DNA of 64,000 bases from Verrucomicrobiaceae bacterium (GCA_016795365.1 JAEUHN010000001.1:248001-312000), one strand, 5' to 3'. Counted from the stretch's first letter, positions 1 to 9,832 are shown. A program made the numbers and translations. The notes: a model not told the origin generated them from the sequence alone.

Positions 1-653
1 ACCGCGACTTCCTGGGGCTGAGTGTCCTGACTGGGTGGTGGCGCAGCGGCCGGTGCTGCCACGGGATGATCATGCCCCGGCGTCGTGGGAGCATCGGGGC
101 CGCCTCCACCTGTCGTGCCTCCGGTGTGGCGCGACCGTCCCGCAGTGGGCGCCGCTTTCATCGCCTTGTGTTGGGAAGTCGCAGCAGAAGTCCCGATCGG
201 AGCCGGAGCAGAGCTTGTGACGCTCGATGATGGTCGCCGAGTGGTAGCGCTCGCCTTCTTTTTCGATGGGCGCGATAGGCTGTGAGTGTCCTCCTCGGAA
301 GCAAACTCGTAGCCCGTCCACAATGCCACGCGCACGCCTTTGATCTCCACGGGCAAAAGATTGATCACCACATAAGGCGTCGTGGATGAGTAAGCCCAGC
401 CATCGCCCATGTCGGCAAAGTGGGACATCACTCCCGCAGAAAGTCCCGGCAGCACTCCGAGGTGAAGTCCAGGCTCCGTCGCATACTCATCGAGGGCACG
501 TTCACGAGTCCACTCGGAGTTGTCGAAGAAGGAGCCCCTCAGAGGTTGGGGAAAGGTCGCGTCCTGGAGCAGGACGAAGTCGAGGCCATGATGAGCGCGC
601 GCTGAAGGGGCCCATGTCAGCAGAACCATCGCGATGGATGCAAAACGTTTCAT
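1..653 (-). CDS. Exported protein, partial (C-terminus beyond left edge)
   Basis: An open frame of 217 codons runs from an ATG at 653 off the left edge without a stop. The first about 20 residues form a signal peptide (basic MKR start, hydrophobic core, AxA-like ARA end), followed by HHGLDF. The next about 110 residues resemble a beta-rich envelope protein, with motifs such as EPGLHLG and YSSTTPYVV. From about residue 125 the frame becomes rich in Ser, Ala, Thr and Pro and holds a short GHDHP stretch, which may be a linker. The overall look recalls outer-membrane-like proteins that begin AHHGxDF after their signal, but I cannot name a function. A different minus-strand frame is open over 70-321, so the reading frame in the low-complexity part is less secure. 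Confidence 0.55.
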   Translation of the reverse strand, partial: MKRFASIAMVLLTWAPSARAHHGLDFVLLQDATFPQPLRGSFFDNSEWTRERALDEYATEPGLHLGVLPGLSAGVMSHFADMGDGWAYSSTTPYVVINLLPVEIKGVRVALWTGYEFASEEDTHSLSRPSKKKASATTRRPSSSVTSSAPAPIGTSAATSQHKAMKAAPTAGRSRHTGGTTGGGGPDAPTTPGHDHPVAAPAAAPPPSQDTQPQEVA

Positions 654-670
654 GTGAACTGATGTGATAA

Positions 671-702
671 GGCGAGGCGCGGAGATGAATCCGCGCCTCG
701 CC
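671..702 (-). terminator. Perfect 13-bp hairpin
   Basis: GGCGAGGCGCGGA (671-683) pairs perfectly with 690-702 around a 6-nt loop. It lies 15 bases past the stop of the 1597-aa gene and before the next minus-strand start. Only a short TTATC follows on the minus strand, so it is either a weak intrinsic terminator or a transcript-end stabiliser. Confidence 0.6.
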
Positions 703-716
703 GAGACAGGTTGGCG

Positions 717-3700
717 TTATGGAGATGGCGTCTGAGCCTCAAGCAGCACGCTGCCGCTGAGCTTCTTCGACGTCAGGATTGTCGTCTTGGGAGGACCGAC
801 CACAGGCATCTCAGGCAGCAAGAAACAGCCATAGCCCTTGGTCGAAGTGCCATCGTTGACGATCATGCCATTGAAGGTCACCGGACGATCCAGGGACTTG
901 TTTGGCGTGATCGAGGTGTCGGTGTCCGTCAGCTTGAAGGTGCCCGTGAAGGATCCGGTGATTCCAGCCGTGAAGACCGTGCCGGTGCCGGGTGTGAGCG
1001 ACAAGGTCGCCTTGCCCGGATTGAAGCTCGAGTTGATCGTCGCAGCCTTTGGCGAGCCTGCCAAGATGGTGACTTTGCTGGTGTTGAGACGTGTCGAGGG
1101 ACTCGGTGCACCACCTTCGGCGAAGGTGAGTTTCGCATTGTTTGTGCCAGCCGTCAGCCATGACGACAGAGTGGTTGCCGTCGCAGGGATGCTGTAGAGG
1201 CGACCCACAGTGACGAGAGCGAGCGGACCAAACCCGGCCTTATATGCACGATCTGCTCCCGTGGTGATTCCCGTCTTGAACCAGTCCACGGTGGAATCGT
1301 CGAGCGCATTGCCTGCGGCCGTGTCGATGTGCAGCACGGCAATGACCGACCCGAGGTTGGCATACAGTAGTTTGAAAATGCCGAGGTTGCCCATGTGCTC
1401 GAGCGGAGCCGAGAATGTGACCTTGGTCTCATCGGACAAGGTGATCACGCCCGAGGTGACGCCCGTCGGAGCGACGGTGAATCCGCCATAACCATAGCCC
1501 TGAGGCTTGGACGCGTCGCCTTGGTCAGGTGTGTCGAGCTTGAGCGCGAGCGTGTAGTTGCCCTTCAACGTAGCCAGCAAGACAGCGGGCTGACGGGCGA
1601 TGAAGTCGAGACTCCACGGCCCATCCACCACAGTGCCCGTGGCTTGCTTGTTCGTCGGATCGATGGTGAAGGAAACCACCAGAGGTCCCTGACCAACGCG
1701 GACAATGGTCTGCGTCCCTGTGGGCTTCGCCAGCGAGGTGTCGAGCGGGCCCGAGAGCGGATATGATTTCGTGCCCAGCACGAGCGTGCCAGTGAAGCCG
1801 CCCACGGCGGTGGTGGTGATCTTGATGCTTCCACCAAGGAAGTTGTTCATCGTGGAGGAACGTCCGAGCACGCCTGTGAAGTTTCTCACCACGCCATCAC
1901 CGAACACCTTGGCAACCGTGATCGTGTCGCCCTGGGCCAGGATGCTCGTGCCCGCGCGATTGGTGGCCTTGAAGGACACTGCGAAGTCACCCGCAGCCAG
2001 CGCACGGCCCGTGATCGCACCCGTGATCGCATTGAAGGTGACCCCTGCAGGCAGGCGTCCCGTCATCACGAAGGAGGTAGGATTGTTGGTCGCCGAGACA
2101 CTGGTGTTGATCACCTGTCCGATGGTCACATCAGGGAGCGTGACCGTGTTCATCACCGGGATGGCCACCACACCAAGGATCGCCGGATTGCTCATCACGG
2201 CACCGGCGGGATTGCGCACTTCCACCTTGTAGCTCCCGGCATCAGCGAGCGTCGCTGCTGTGATGGAGTTAAAGATGCTGCTCGTCGCACCATCGATCTT
2301 CATACCATTCTTGAACCACTGATAGCCAAGTGATGGCCCGGTGGCGGTCACCGAGAAAGCGGCCTTCTGCCCTGCGTTCACGGACAGCGAAACGGGCTGC
2401 TTGGTAATCGCAGGAGAAACGAACATCGGCGCGCTCGTGCTGTAGCTGAAACTGAAGCCCTGGCGCAAGGTGTTGGTCGCCGGTGCATTGCTGCCCAAGG
2501 CAACAGTGTAAAGGCCAGCAGGCAGAGTCCACGAGCGCGTAATCGAGGTCTGTGTGCTGTTGTCGATGTGATTGATGTAACTGAGGTCTTCTGCCCAGCC
2601 GATGTTACCGTCGTTGTTATACGTGTGGTCTTGCATGCCATCCTGATCCCAGCCGCGCCAGATGGTCAGCGAAGGGAACATGCTGCTCGTGTCTGCAAGA
2701 CGGTTAGGGTCGCCCTGACTCGGCCAGGGAACGGTGGCATCGCGAGCCATCGTCACGTTGAGCGTGACGGCATCCTTCAACATGACGGCTACCCACTTCG
2801 AGGTGTGCGTCCAGCCCACGGGATCATCACCAGGACCGAACAACGAGTTGTCCTCCCAGCTCCAGGCACCGACGTGATCTTTGATCGAGCCCGAGTCTCC
2901 TGCTCCAACAATCAGAGTGTAAGTGTAAGGAACGCCACTGCTACTCTGCGCGATCTGGGTCACCAGGGCGACGACTTGTGCAGACCAGTTGAAATTGAAA
3001 CCCTGGCGAAGAGCGTTTGTCGCCGGCGCATTGCTGCCCAGCGCAAGTGTATAGTCACCTGCTGGCAAACGGAAGGTGCGCGCCACGGAGCTGTCCGTCG
3101 AATTATCGACGTGGCCCACATAAGTGAGGTCCTCGGCCCACGAGACGGCTCCCTTGTTGTTGTAGGTATGGTTGTCTGCACCATCTTGATCGGCTCCACG
3201 ATACAAGGTGAAACTCGGGAACATACTGCTCGTATCCGCCATCTGGTTTTGATCAGGATTGTTGGGGCTCACCCAGCGCACCGTTGCATCGCGATTCATC
3301 GAAACGGTGAACAAGGAGTCTTGCAGGAGCTTCACCTGCACCCACTTCGACGTGTGCGTCCAGCCGACAGCAGGATCACCAGGGGCGAACAAGGAATTGT
3401 CCTCCCAGCTCCAGGCACCGACATGATCCTTGAAGGAACCGCTGGCTCCGGCCTTGGCGATCACGGTGTAACCATAGCCAATGCCACCGTCCGCTGGCGG
3501 CCCGGCCACGTTGGGCTTGAGATCCGCTGGCGCGGTTTGCGAAGTGACGATGGTAAAAGAGAATCCCTGGCGGTTGGGATTGGTAGCAGGCGCATTGCTG
3601 CCCAGCACCATGGAGTAATCGCCAGCGGCGAGATACCAGGAGCGCGTAACGCTCTCAGCGGTGGAGTTGTCCACGTGATCGAGATACTCAAGACCGGGTG

Positions 3701-5510
3701 CCCAATCGACTGCGCCCTTGTTGTTGTAGGTGTGATCATCGCTGCCTGAGTCATGCCAGTTCTTCCACAGAGTGAAGGACGGGAACATCGAAGTGGAATC
3801 CGCAAAGCCCCCAGGTCCCGAAGCATAAGGAACGGAGCTGTCGCGTGCCATGGTCACCGTGACGACCACTGGTTGCGTCAATCTCAGTGCCACCCAGCGA
3901 GAGGTGTGCGTCCAGCCCACGGCGGGATCGCCAGGAGCAAACAGGGAATTGTCCTCCCAGCTCCAGGCACCGACATGATCCTGAAGCGTGCCGATGTTGT
4001 TCGAACCTGCCTCAATCATCCAAGCATAAGTGATGCCAGCACCACCAGGGTCCGCATTCGTCACCGTCGCGGCAGGAGCCGAGCTGGTAGCGGAATTGAT
4101 CGTGACGGTGAGCGAAGATGGAGCGCCCACCGTCGCATTGCCCGTCGTGGCACCGAGACCAACGGTAAAACTGCGATTTGGCTGCACGCCTGGGCGTGGG
4201 ATCAAGGTGATCGCCACCGTCTTGCTCGTTTCGTTCGCGGCGAAGTCCACCGTCGCGGTTGGAGCCGTGAAGTCCGTTCCTGCAACCGCGCTGCCGTTCG
4301 TGGTCGTGAGCGCCACAGTCGAAGCTACCAGGCTCGCCGTGCGGTTCACCGTGATGTTCACCGAGGTGTCACCCTGGATCGCCGTCACTGCCGTGCTGGC
4401 AAAGGAGAGCACACCGCCGGTGTCGTTGCCGAGGATGGTCACCGTCGTAGATGTCTGCGCGCCGACGCCTACGCTGTTGGTCGGCGTTCCAAGGCTGAGC
4501 GAGAAGCTGCGATCCGGCACGATGCCACTCTGGGCCACCAGCGGGATCGCAACTGTGCGGCTCGTTTCATTGGCCGCGAAAGCGACGCCAGCCGTCGGCG
4601 CCGTGAAGTGCGTGCCCGCGATGGCCGTTCCATTGGTCGCTGTAAGGCCCACGGAGAAAGCAGGTCCGCCGACCGGACGCGTAAGCGTGACATACGCACT
4701 CGTGCTACCCATGGCTGCCGTCACGTTCGCGCTGCTGAAGGACACGAGACTCGACGGACTCGCCGCCGACACGGAGACCGTGCCATTCACTCGATAGGTG
4801 TCTGTGTAGCTACGGCGCGTCGTGTCCGACGGAGCCGCCGGATCAAGGTAAACCGACGAAGGCGTGGGCTGCTCGTTATATTCGGCACCACCCACCATCA
4901 GCGTGTAATCGCCCGGTGTGAGATAGAAGGTTCCCGTGACCGTGTTGTCCGCCGTGCCGTCGCCCACGATGCCCGGCGTGCTGCCGAAGTTCGCCGCCGT
5001 GCCGTCCACCGCATATCCGACAAACGTGAAGCTGCTGAGATCGGCAAAGGTGAGGCCATCATCGCTGCCCATGCGCCAGTCACCCAGCGCATTGAAACAG
5101 GCTTCACGAGAGCCGAACTGCGTGGCCAGCCACGACTGGCTGATTACCGCGAAGTCATGATCCGCCGCGCCCGTCGTGTGGGCGAGCCCCCGATAGATGG
5201 AGAAGCCCGGCTTCAGCAAGCCTGTGCCCGTGCCACCCGTCACACCGGTGAAGGTGATCGTGACATAGCTGGCATTCACAATCGTGAAGCGGTAGGGCCG
5301 CAGGCGATGGCTGTCACCCCAGTCTGCATCAGTCCCATCGGCCCAGCCGAACTTGGTGCTGACGTTTTGTCCGTTGATGGAGTTCGTGGTGGTGCCCGCA
5401 GGATCAAGCGTCCCGAAGTCACGTCCCGTGTAGCCGATGTGCGCATTCGCAGTGAGGCTCGTCGCGAGCAGCACCGCCGCACTCAGCCAGGAGTTGAGTC
5501 GTCGTATCAT
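717..5510 (-). CDS. Giant secreted protein with Calx-beta, tandem modules, Ig-like and novel C-terminal domains (1597 aa)
   Basis: This is a predicted exported or surface protein with no enzymatic motif visible. After a signal peptide (cleavage near NAHIG, residue 24) comes a beta-rich region to about 250. Two Calx-beta-like repeats follow (about 255-475, each with AGTxFTAPT and FAANETS). Then come three tandem modules of about 180 residues (480-1035) built on DHVGAWSWEDNSLF and GSNAPATN, an Ig-like domain (1040-1115, YQWFKNG), a putative-Ig domain (1117-1195, LPAGVTFN) and a C-terminal region of about 390 residues. That last region is clearly homologous to the end of the neighbouring 1423-aa protein. 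The start at 5510 gives a clean signal peptide. The gap to the upstream gene is 50 bp, so co-transcription is likely. The architecture is typical of verrucomicrobial surface proteins; the role is unknown. Confidence 0.85.
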   Translation of the reverse strand: MIRRLNSWLSAAVLLATSLTANAHIGYTGRDFGTLDPAGTTTNSINGQNVSTKFGWADGTDADWGDSHRLRPYRFTIVNASYVTITFTGVTGGTGTGLLKPGFSIYRGLAHTTGAADHDFAVISQSWLATQFGSREACFNALGDWRMGSDDGLTFADLSSFTFVGYAVDGTAANFGSTPGIVGDGTADNTVTGTFYLTPGDYTLMVGGAEYNEQPTPSSVYLDPAAPSDTTRRSYTDTYRVNGTVSVSAASPSSLVSFSSANVTAAMGSTSAYVTLTRPVGGPAFSVGLTATNGTAIAGTHFTAPTAGVAFAANETSRTVAIPLVAQSGIVPDRSFSLSLGTPTNSVGVGAQTSTTVTILGNDTGGVLSFASTAVTAIQGDTSVNITVNRTASLVASTVALTTTNGSAVAGTDFTAPTATVDFAANETSKTVAITLIPRPGVQPNRSFTVGLGATTGNATVGAPSSLTVTINSATSSAPAATVTNADPGGAGITYAWMIEAGSNNIGTLQDHVGAWSWEDNSLFAPGDPAVGWTHTSRWVALRLTQPVVVTVTMARDSSVPYASGPGGFADSTSMFPSFTLWKNWHDSGSDDHTYNNKGAVDWAPGLEYLDHVDNSTAESVTRSWYLAAGDYSMVLGSNAPATNPNRQGFSFTIVTSQTAPADLKPNVAGPPADGGIGYGYTVIAKAGASGSFKDHVGAWSWEDNSLFAPGDPAVGWTHTSKWVQVKLLQDSLFTVSMNRDATVRWVSPNNPDQNQMADTSSMFPSFTLYRGADQDGADNHTYNNKGAVSWAEDLTYVGHVDNSTDSSVARTFRLPAGDYTLALGSNAPATNALRQGFNFNWSAQVVALVTQIAQSSSGVPYTYTLIVGAGDSGSIKDHVGAWSWEDNSLFGPGDDPVGWTHTSKWVAVMLKDAVTLNVTMARDATVPWPSQGDPNRLADTSSMFPSLTIWRGWDQDGMQDHTYNNDGNIGWAEDLSYINHIDNSTQTSITRSWTLPAGLYTVALGSNAPATNTLRQGFSFSYSTSAPMFVSPAITKQPVSLSVNAGQKAAFSVTATGPSLGYQWFKNGMKIDGATSSIFNSITAATLADAGSYKVEVRNPAGAVMSNPAILGVVAIPVMNTVTLPDVTIGQVINTSVSATNNPTSFVMTGRLPAGVTFNAITGAITGRALAAGDFAVSFKATNRAGTSILAQGDTITVAKVFGDGVVRNFTGVLGRSSTMNNFLGGSIKITTTAVGGFTGTLVLGTKSYPLSGPLDTSLAKPTGTQTIVRVGQGPLVVSFTIDPTNKQATGTVVDGPWSLDFIARQPAVLLATLKGNYTLALKLDTPDQGDASKPQGYGYGGFTVAPTGVTSGVITLSDETKVTFSAPLEHMGNLGIFKLLYANLGSVIAVLHIDTAAGNALDDSTVDWFKTGITTGADRAYKAGFGPLALVTVGRLYSIPATATTLSSWLTAGTNNAKLTFAEGGAPSPSTRLNTSKVTILAGSPKAATINSSFNPGKATLSLTPGTGTVFTAGITGSFTGTFKLTDTDTSITPNKSLDRPVTFNGMIVNDGTSTKGYGCFLLPEMPVVGPPKTTILTSKKLSGSVLLEAQTPSP
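2440..4035 (-). repeat. Three in-frame tandem protein modules of about 180 residues
   Basis: The same coding block occurs three times inside the 1597-aa gene, with conserved cores near 2839-2880, 3396-3435 and 3945-3985, spaced about 550 bp apart. Each unit reads a DHVGAWSWEDNSLF core, then GWTHTS and SSMFPS, then DHTYNN, an aspartate/asparagine-rich HVDNST or HIDNST turn, and ends in GSNAPATN plus RQGF. The nucleotide sequence is conserved too, which points to recent internal duplication or homogenisation. The domain just after the signal peptide has related GDYTLMVGG wording and may be a diverged fourth copy. Confidence 0.8.
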
Positions 5511-5560
5511 GTCGTATGTGTTTTGTCTTTGTGGTTCAACGGGTCAGTTGAAAGGGGTGG

Positions 5561-8500
5561 TCAAGGCGCAGCCTCCAGCGTGACACTCCCGCTCATCAGG
5601 CGGGACGTGCTAATCATGGTCTTCACGGGCAGCAGCGCGGGCAGCTCAGGCAGCTGGTAGAAGCCGTAGCCCTTCGTGTTTATGCCATCGTTCACGATCA
5701 TGCCGGTGATCGTGCCGCTGCGAGTGATGGGCTTGTTGGGCTGCACCGTTGTGTCAGGATCGAGCAGCATGAAAGTGCCGGTGAAGGATCCTGTCGTGCC
5801 CGCCGTGAAAATGGTGCCGCTGCCGTTGGTGAGCGTGAGCGTCACGATGCCGGGATTCGGCGCGAGCATCTTCGCGATGCTCGTCGTTCCGGCGACGAGT
5901 TCGATCGTGCTCAAGTTCAGCCGCGTGGCCGGGCTCGGTGCCGCGCCGCCGAAGAACGTCGCCTTCGCGTTGTTAGCACCAGCGCTGAGACCGAGCGGAA
6001 TCACACCTGTCGCGGGAATCGTGTAGCGACCACCATGAGTCTCCAGATCAAAAGACGTAAAGCCCGCCTTGTAGCTGCGCGTCGTGGAGTTCGTCGCCTG
6101 CGTCTTCTTGAACCAGCTTAACTGTGACGAGCCCATGACGAAGCCATTCGTGCTGTCCACATTGAGCGTTCCCAGCAGCGAACCGGTGTTCAAGTAAAGC
6201 AGCTTGAACAAGCTCATCGACCCATCGGCCTCAATGGTATTCGAGAACGTGACCACCGTGCCATCGCACAGCTTGATCACACCAGTCGCCACACCTGCGG
6301 TCGTCACTTTAAAAGCACCGATGCTGTGGCCTTGCGGAATCGCATCGTTGGTTCGGTCTGCCGTCTTCACCAGCATGGCGAAGGTGTAGTTCCCGGCATA
6401 CGAGGCGAGCGCCGTCGATACTTGGCGTGCGGTGAACGTCGCTGTCGCGACACCATCACTGACCGAACCATTCAACGCGCGAATGTTCGGCGTCACAGTG
6501 AAGTTGACGGTCAGCGCAGGCAAGCCAGCACGGGTGACCGTGGCCGTGGCTGTCGAATCCACCGTAACTCCCGAAGGGCTCAGCGTGCCACTGAACGGAT
6601 GCGACTTCAGCCCCAGCGTCAGTGTTCCCCTGAAAGTGCCGTTGCCCTTAGTGTCCACCTTGATGGTTCCTCCGAGATCGCCATTCTGCGCTGTCTGCCT
6701 AGCGACCACGCCTTGATAAATACCCACCGTTCCCGCCGCGAGATCGAACACTTCCATCGTGTCCGAGACCTCCACACTCGGACCCGCAGCATTCGTCGCT
6801 TTCACCTTCACGATCGCTTGCCCGGGAGCCGTTGGATGGCCGGTGATCAGACCACTCGTGGTGTTGTAAGTCAGTCCCGGCGGCAGGTTTGTAATCGTGA
6901 ACGATGTGGGATTGTTCTTCGCCGTGATCTGATGGCTGTAGTTCTCGCCCACGCGTGCATCAGGCAGGTTCAAAGGATTCACCTCGGGCGCGATCGGCAC
7001 GGTCAGCACCGCTGCATTGCTCGTCACCTTGCCCGCAGCGTTCGAGACGATGACGGCATACTGGCCGTTGTCCGACGTGTTGACCGTGTTCATCACAAGG
7101 CTGCTCGTGGTCGCGCCGATCAAGGCATTGCCGTTCTTCAGCCACTGATACGTCAAACCCGAGCCTGTCGCCGTCACGCTCAACGTCGCCACTGAGTTCG
7201 GTGCCACGATCTGAGTTGCCGGATGCGTCGTGATCGCAGGCGCAGCAACCACCGTAAGCGTCGCGCTTTTGCTCGTGGCGCTGCCTTGCGTGTTCGACAC
7301 GACCACACTGTAAGTGCCCGCCACCGCCGGGTTCACCGTCAGCGTCGCTGAGTCAGTGCCCACGTTCGTCGTGCCGCGCTTCCATTGATAATGCAAGCCC
7401 GAGCCCGTGGCTTCGACAGTGAACGTCGCACGGCCGCCCGTCACGCTACCCGCGTCTTGGGGATGACGCACAATCGTCGGCGAGCCTGCGACTTCGTCGC
7501 CGTCCAACACGCCATCGCCATCGTGATCAATGGACATCACCTCGCCCATGCCCGGCAGCACACCCATGAAGCTGACGCTGTCCGCGCCGGTAATCAGCGC
7601 CAGCAAAGCCGTGCGTGTCACACTGCCGCTCAATGCCTTGTCGAACTTGTAGTTCGTGCCCGTCCACAGCAATGAACGCTGCTGCCCTCCGACGATGCCG
7701 CGCACGATCACATTCGTTTCATTCGCCGCCGCCCGCGCTTCGAGCAAAGCGATGTCCGCAAGCACACCCGCATCGTTCTTGTTCGATGCATTCACCGTCG
7801 GTCCGTAGCCAACGATCAACCCAATACCTGTATCGAAGCACATCATAAACGCGGTCACGTTCGCGAAGTCCGCAGGCGTGGTCAGCGCATCGAGCACATA
7901 CGGATGCACCGTGGGCAGCGCGAAGCCCGTGCCATCACTCAACATGCCGAAGCCCGACACGCTCGTGTGCCCGGTCTGCGGATCGAACTTCTGCTTCTGA
8001 TACACCGTGCGCAGCGAGGGATTCTTGATCGGCTGCACGCGCCCGACTTCCTGCGGGAGATCGATGTTGCTGTTGCTTCCACGCGGCAGCTCATGGCACA
8101 GCGCGCAGTGATTGAGATGCTGGTTGAAAAGATCGCGACCCGTCGCTGGACTCGCACCATTGAAGGTGGTCGGCAGTGATCGCTCCAGCGTGCGATTCGG
8201 ATTCGGATGCAGCACCAGCGAGAACAGGTAGCCTGCGAGTAAATCCATATCCTCGGACACTTGCAGCTCGCCACCCATCAAGTTCTCGAACGTGCCGTTG
8301 AAGCTCTGCAGCGTCGGCTTGTCACCGCGCCAGTGGAAGGGCGTGCTGTTTTGGAGATCGCGCAGTGTCTGCGTCACCATCGGTCCCTTCATCGGATGCA
8401 TGGTGCGTGTGCGGGTCTTCGTGTCGTGAATCACTGCATTGATCGCCAGCGCCGTCGCCATATCGCCACCGGGATTGCCGAGATCCCACGCCAGACCGTC

Positions 8501-9832
8501 GCGGTCCGCATCGATGTGGCAGGTGCCGCAGGACATCGTGCCGTTGCCGCTCAAGCGTGCATCGAAGAGAAAGCCGCGCCCTTCTTTGATCTCGATGGGC
8601 GTCGGATCATGCGAGCCAGCAGGCACCTCGCTCGTCACCGCGAGGGTGTTCGTGTTGATCACCGAGATGGTGTTAGAGAACTTGTTCAGCACAAACAAAC
8701 GCCCGCCCACTTCATCCAGCGCCAGACCTCGTGGTCCGCGCATGTTCTTCGTGTCACCACTCGTGCGCACATCCACACGCGAGACGACCGAACCCGTCGC
8801 TGGATCAAATTTCGCCACACGATCCGAAGCAAACGCCGCCACCCAGCCCGTCGCGCCATCGCTGCTGAACACCATGCCCATCGGCTGTGCGAGTGACGTG
8901 GCTTTCGCGGGCACGTTCGGCAGCGTGTTGTAATCCACGCCGGGATTCAGATCGAAAGGCATCACCGTCGGTGTGGTCAAGGCAATGCGCGTCACGCGAT
9001 TGTCCGCGAAGTGACCATTCAGCACCGGCTCGAAGCGCGTGCGATTCAGCGCTTCGGTATTCGGCACCCACACTTCATCCGTGCCCGGACGCAGCGCGAC
9101 ATCGAACAAGTTCGTGCCCACGTCGCTGAGGTAGCGAGTCACCGTCTGCGTCGTCGTATTGATCTCGGCAACATCGTTGTCGAGCACCGTGTAGTGAATG
9201 CGTGGGTCGCTCGCATCCACGATCAACGCCGTCTTCGGCGGCGCAGGCAGATTCGGATTCGTCGGCGCTGGTTGATCGGGAGCCTGGCTCGCAGGCAACA
9301 CCGTGGTGCGATTGCCGGATTGTTGGAAGGCGGCGTAAACCTTGGTGCCATCGGCGCTCGCACACAGCGCTCGTGGATAGTCACCGGTCAACGTGATGCT
9401 GCCCAGGTCTGCACGCGTGCTCGCATCGAACACACGAATCACACCCGCCCGAGCACACGACACAAACGCCTTCCCATTCGCGAAGACCACGTCTGCCGGT
9501 TCATCGCTCACCTTCAGCGTCGCGATCACGCTGCTCGATGTCAGCGACACAATCGTCACCGTGTCCGACACCTCATTGACCACCCAAGCCTCCGCATTCG
9601 TCCGCGCCCGCACGCTCACCGGTTCCAGTCCCACAGGAACCTCCGCCGTCAGCGACATGGTCGTAGCGTCGAACACCGAAAGCCGCGCATCCGGTGAGTT
9701 CACCGCCAGCACTTTGGAGCCATCCAGCGTGAGCGCGATGGGATGAGTCTGGCGAGCTTCGAAGTGGGTGAAGGTGGTCTGCGCGAGCGTCGACGAAGCG
9801 AACGCGATGGAGAGGGCGAATAATCTGTGCAT
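5561..9832 (-). CDS. Secreted beta-propeller / di-heme cytochrome c / Ig-like fusion protein (1423 aa)
   Basis: The ATG at 9832 is chosen because it starts a good signal peptide (MHRLFALSIAFASSTLAQ); the frame stays open upstream but that stretch does not look coding. Residues 25-400 are a YVTN-type beta-propeller with repeated TLDGSKV, ASADGTKV and SSDGATG strands. Residues 400-700 resemble di-heme cytochrome c peroxidase/MauG proteins, with heme motifs CGTCH (about 434) and CALCH (about 576). A calcium-loop-like DGDGVLDGDE (about 770) precedes two Ig-like domains (790-960, YQWKRG and YQWLKNG), a putative-Ig domain (LPPGLTYN) and the same C-terminal region of about 380 residues as the downstream neighbour. 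It is likely a periplasmic or surface redox protein; the substrate is unknown. Confidence 0.85.
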   Translation of the reverse strand: MHRLFALSIAFASSTLAQTTFTHFEARQTHPIALTLDGSKVLAVNSPDARLSVFDATTMSLTAEVPVGLEPVSVRARTNAEAWVVNEVSDTVTIVSLTSSSVIATLKVSDEPADVVFANGKAFVSCARAGVIRVFDASTRADLGSITLTGDYPRALCASADGTKVYAAFQQSGNRTTVLPASQAPDQPAPTNPNLPAPPKTALIVDASDPRIHYTVLDNDVAEINTTTQTVTRYLSDVGTNLFDVALRPGTDEVWVPNTEALNRTRFEPVLNGHFADNRVTRIALTTPTVMPFDLNPGVDYNTLPNVPAKATSLAQPMGMVFSSDGATGWVAAFASDRVAKFDPATGSVVSRVDVRTSGDTKNMRGPRGLALDEVGGRLFVLNKFSNTISVINTNTLAVTSEVPAGSHDPTPIEIKEGRGFLFDARLSGNGTMSCGTCHIDADRDGLAWDLGNPGGDMATALAINAVIHDTKTRTRTMHPMKGPMVTQTLRDLQNSTPFHWRGDKPTLQSFNGTFENLMGGELQVSEDMDLLAGYLFSLVLHPNPNRTLERSLPTTFNGASPATGRDLFNQHLNHCALCHELPRGSNSNIDLPQEVGRVQPIKNPSLRTVYQKQKFDPQTGHTSVSGFGMLSDGTGFALPTVHPYVLDALTTPADFANVTAFMMCFDTGIGLIVGYGPTVNASNKNDAGVLADIALLEARAAANETNVIVRGIVGGQQRSLLWTGTNYKFDKALSGSVTRTALLALITGADSVSFMGVLPGMGEVMSIDHDGDGVLDGDEVAGSPTIVRHPQDAGSVTGGRATFTVEATGSGLHYQWKRGTTNVGTDSATLTVNPAVAGTYSVVVSNTQGSATSKSATLTVVAAPAITTHPATQIVAPNSVATLSVTATGSGLTYQWLKNGNALIGATTSSLVMNTVNTSDNGQYAVIVSNAAGKVTSNAAVLTVPIAPEVNPLNLPDARVGENYSHQITAKNNPTSFTITNLPPGLTYNTTSGLITGHPTAPGQAIVKVKATNAAGPSVEVSDTMEVFDLAAGTVGIYQGVVARQTAQNGDLGGTIKVDTKGNGTFRGTLTLGLKSHPFSGTLSPSGVTVDSTATATVTRAGLPALTVNFTVTPNIRALNGSVSDGVATATFTARQVSTALASYAGNYTFAMLVKTADRTNDAIPQGHSIGAFKVTTAGVATGVIKLCDGTVVTFSNTIEADGSMSLFKLLYLNTGSLLGTLNVDSTNGFVMGSSQLSWFKKTQATNSTTRSYKAGFTSFDLETHGGRYTIPATGVIPLGLSAGANNAKATFFGGAAPSPATRLNLSTIELVAGTTSIAKMLAPNPGIVTLTLTNGSGTIFTAGTTGSFTGTFMLLDPDTTVQPNKPITRSGTITGMIVNDGINTKGYGFYQLPELPALLPVKTMISTSRLMSGSVTLEAAP

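Noticed and set aside
2440-4035. Evenly spaced repeated DNA as a possible CRISPR or tandem satellite
   Set aside because: Repeat spacing is about 550 bp, in frame, and encodes conserved protein modules with no spacer structure.
3753-5660. Long plus-strand open frame opposite the 1597-aa gene
   Set aside because: Arg/His-rich translation with no domain, signal or codon logic; it mirrors the biased codons of the real minus-strand gene.
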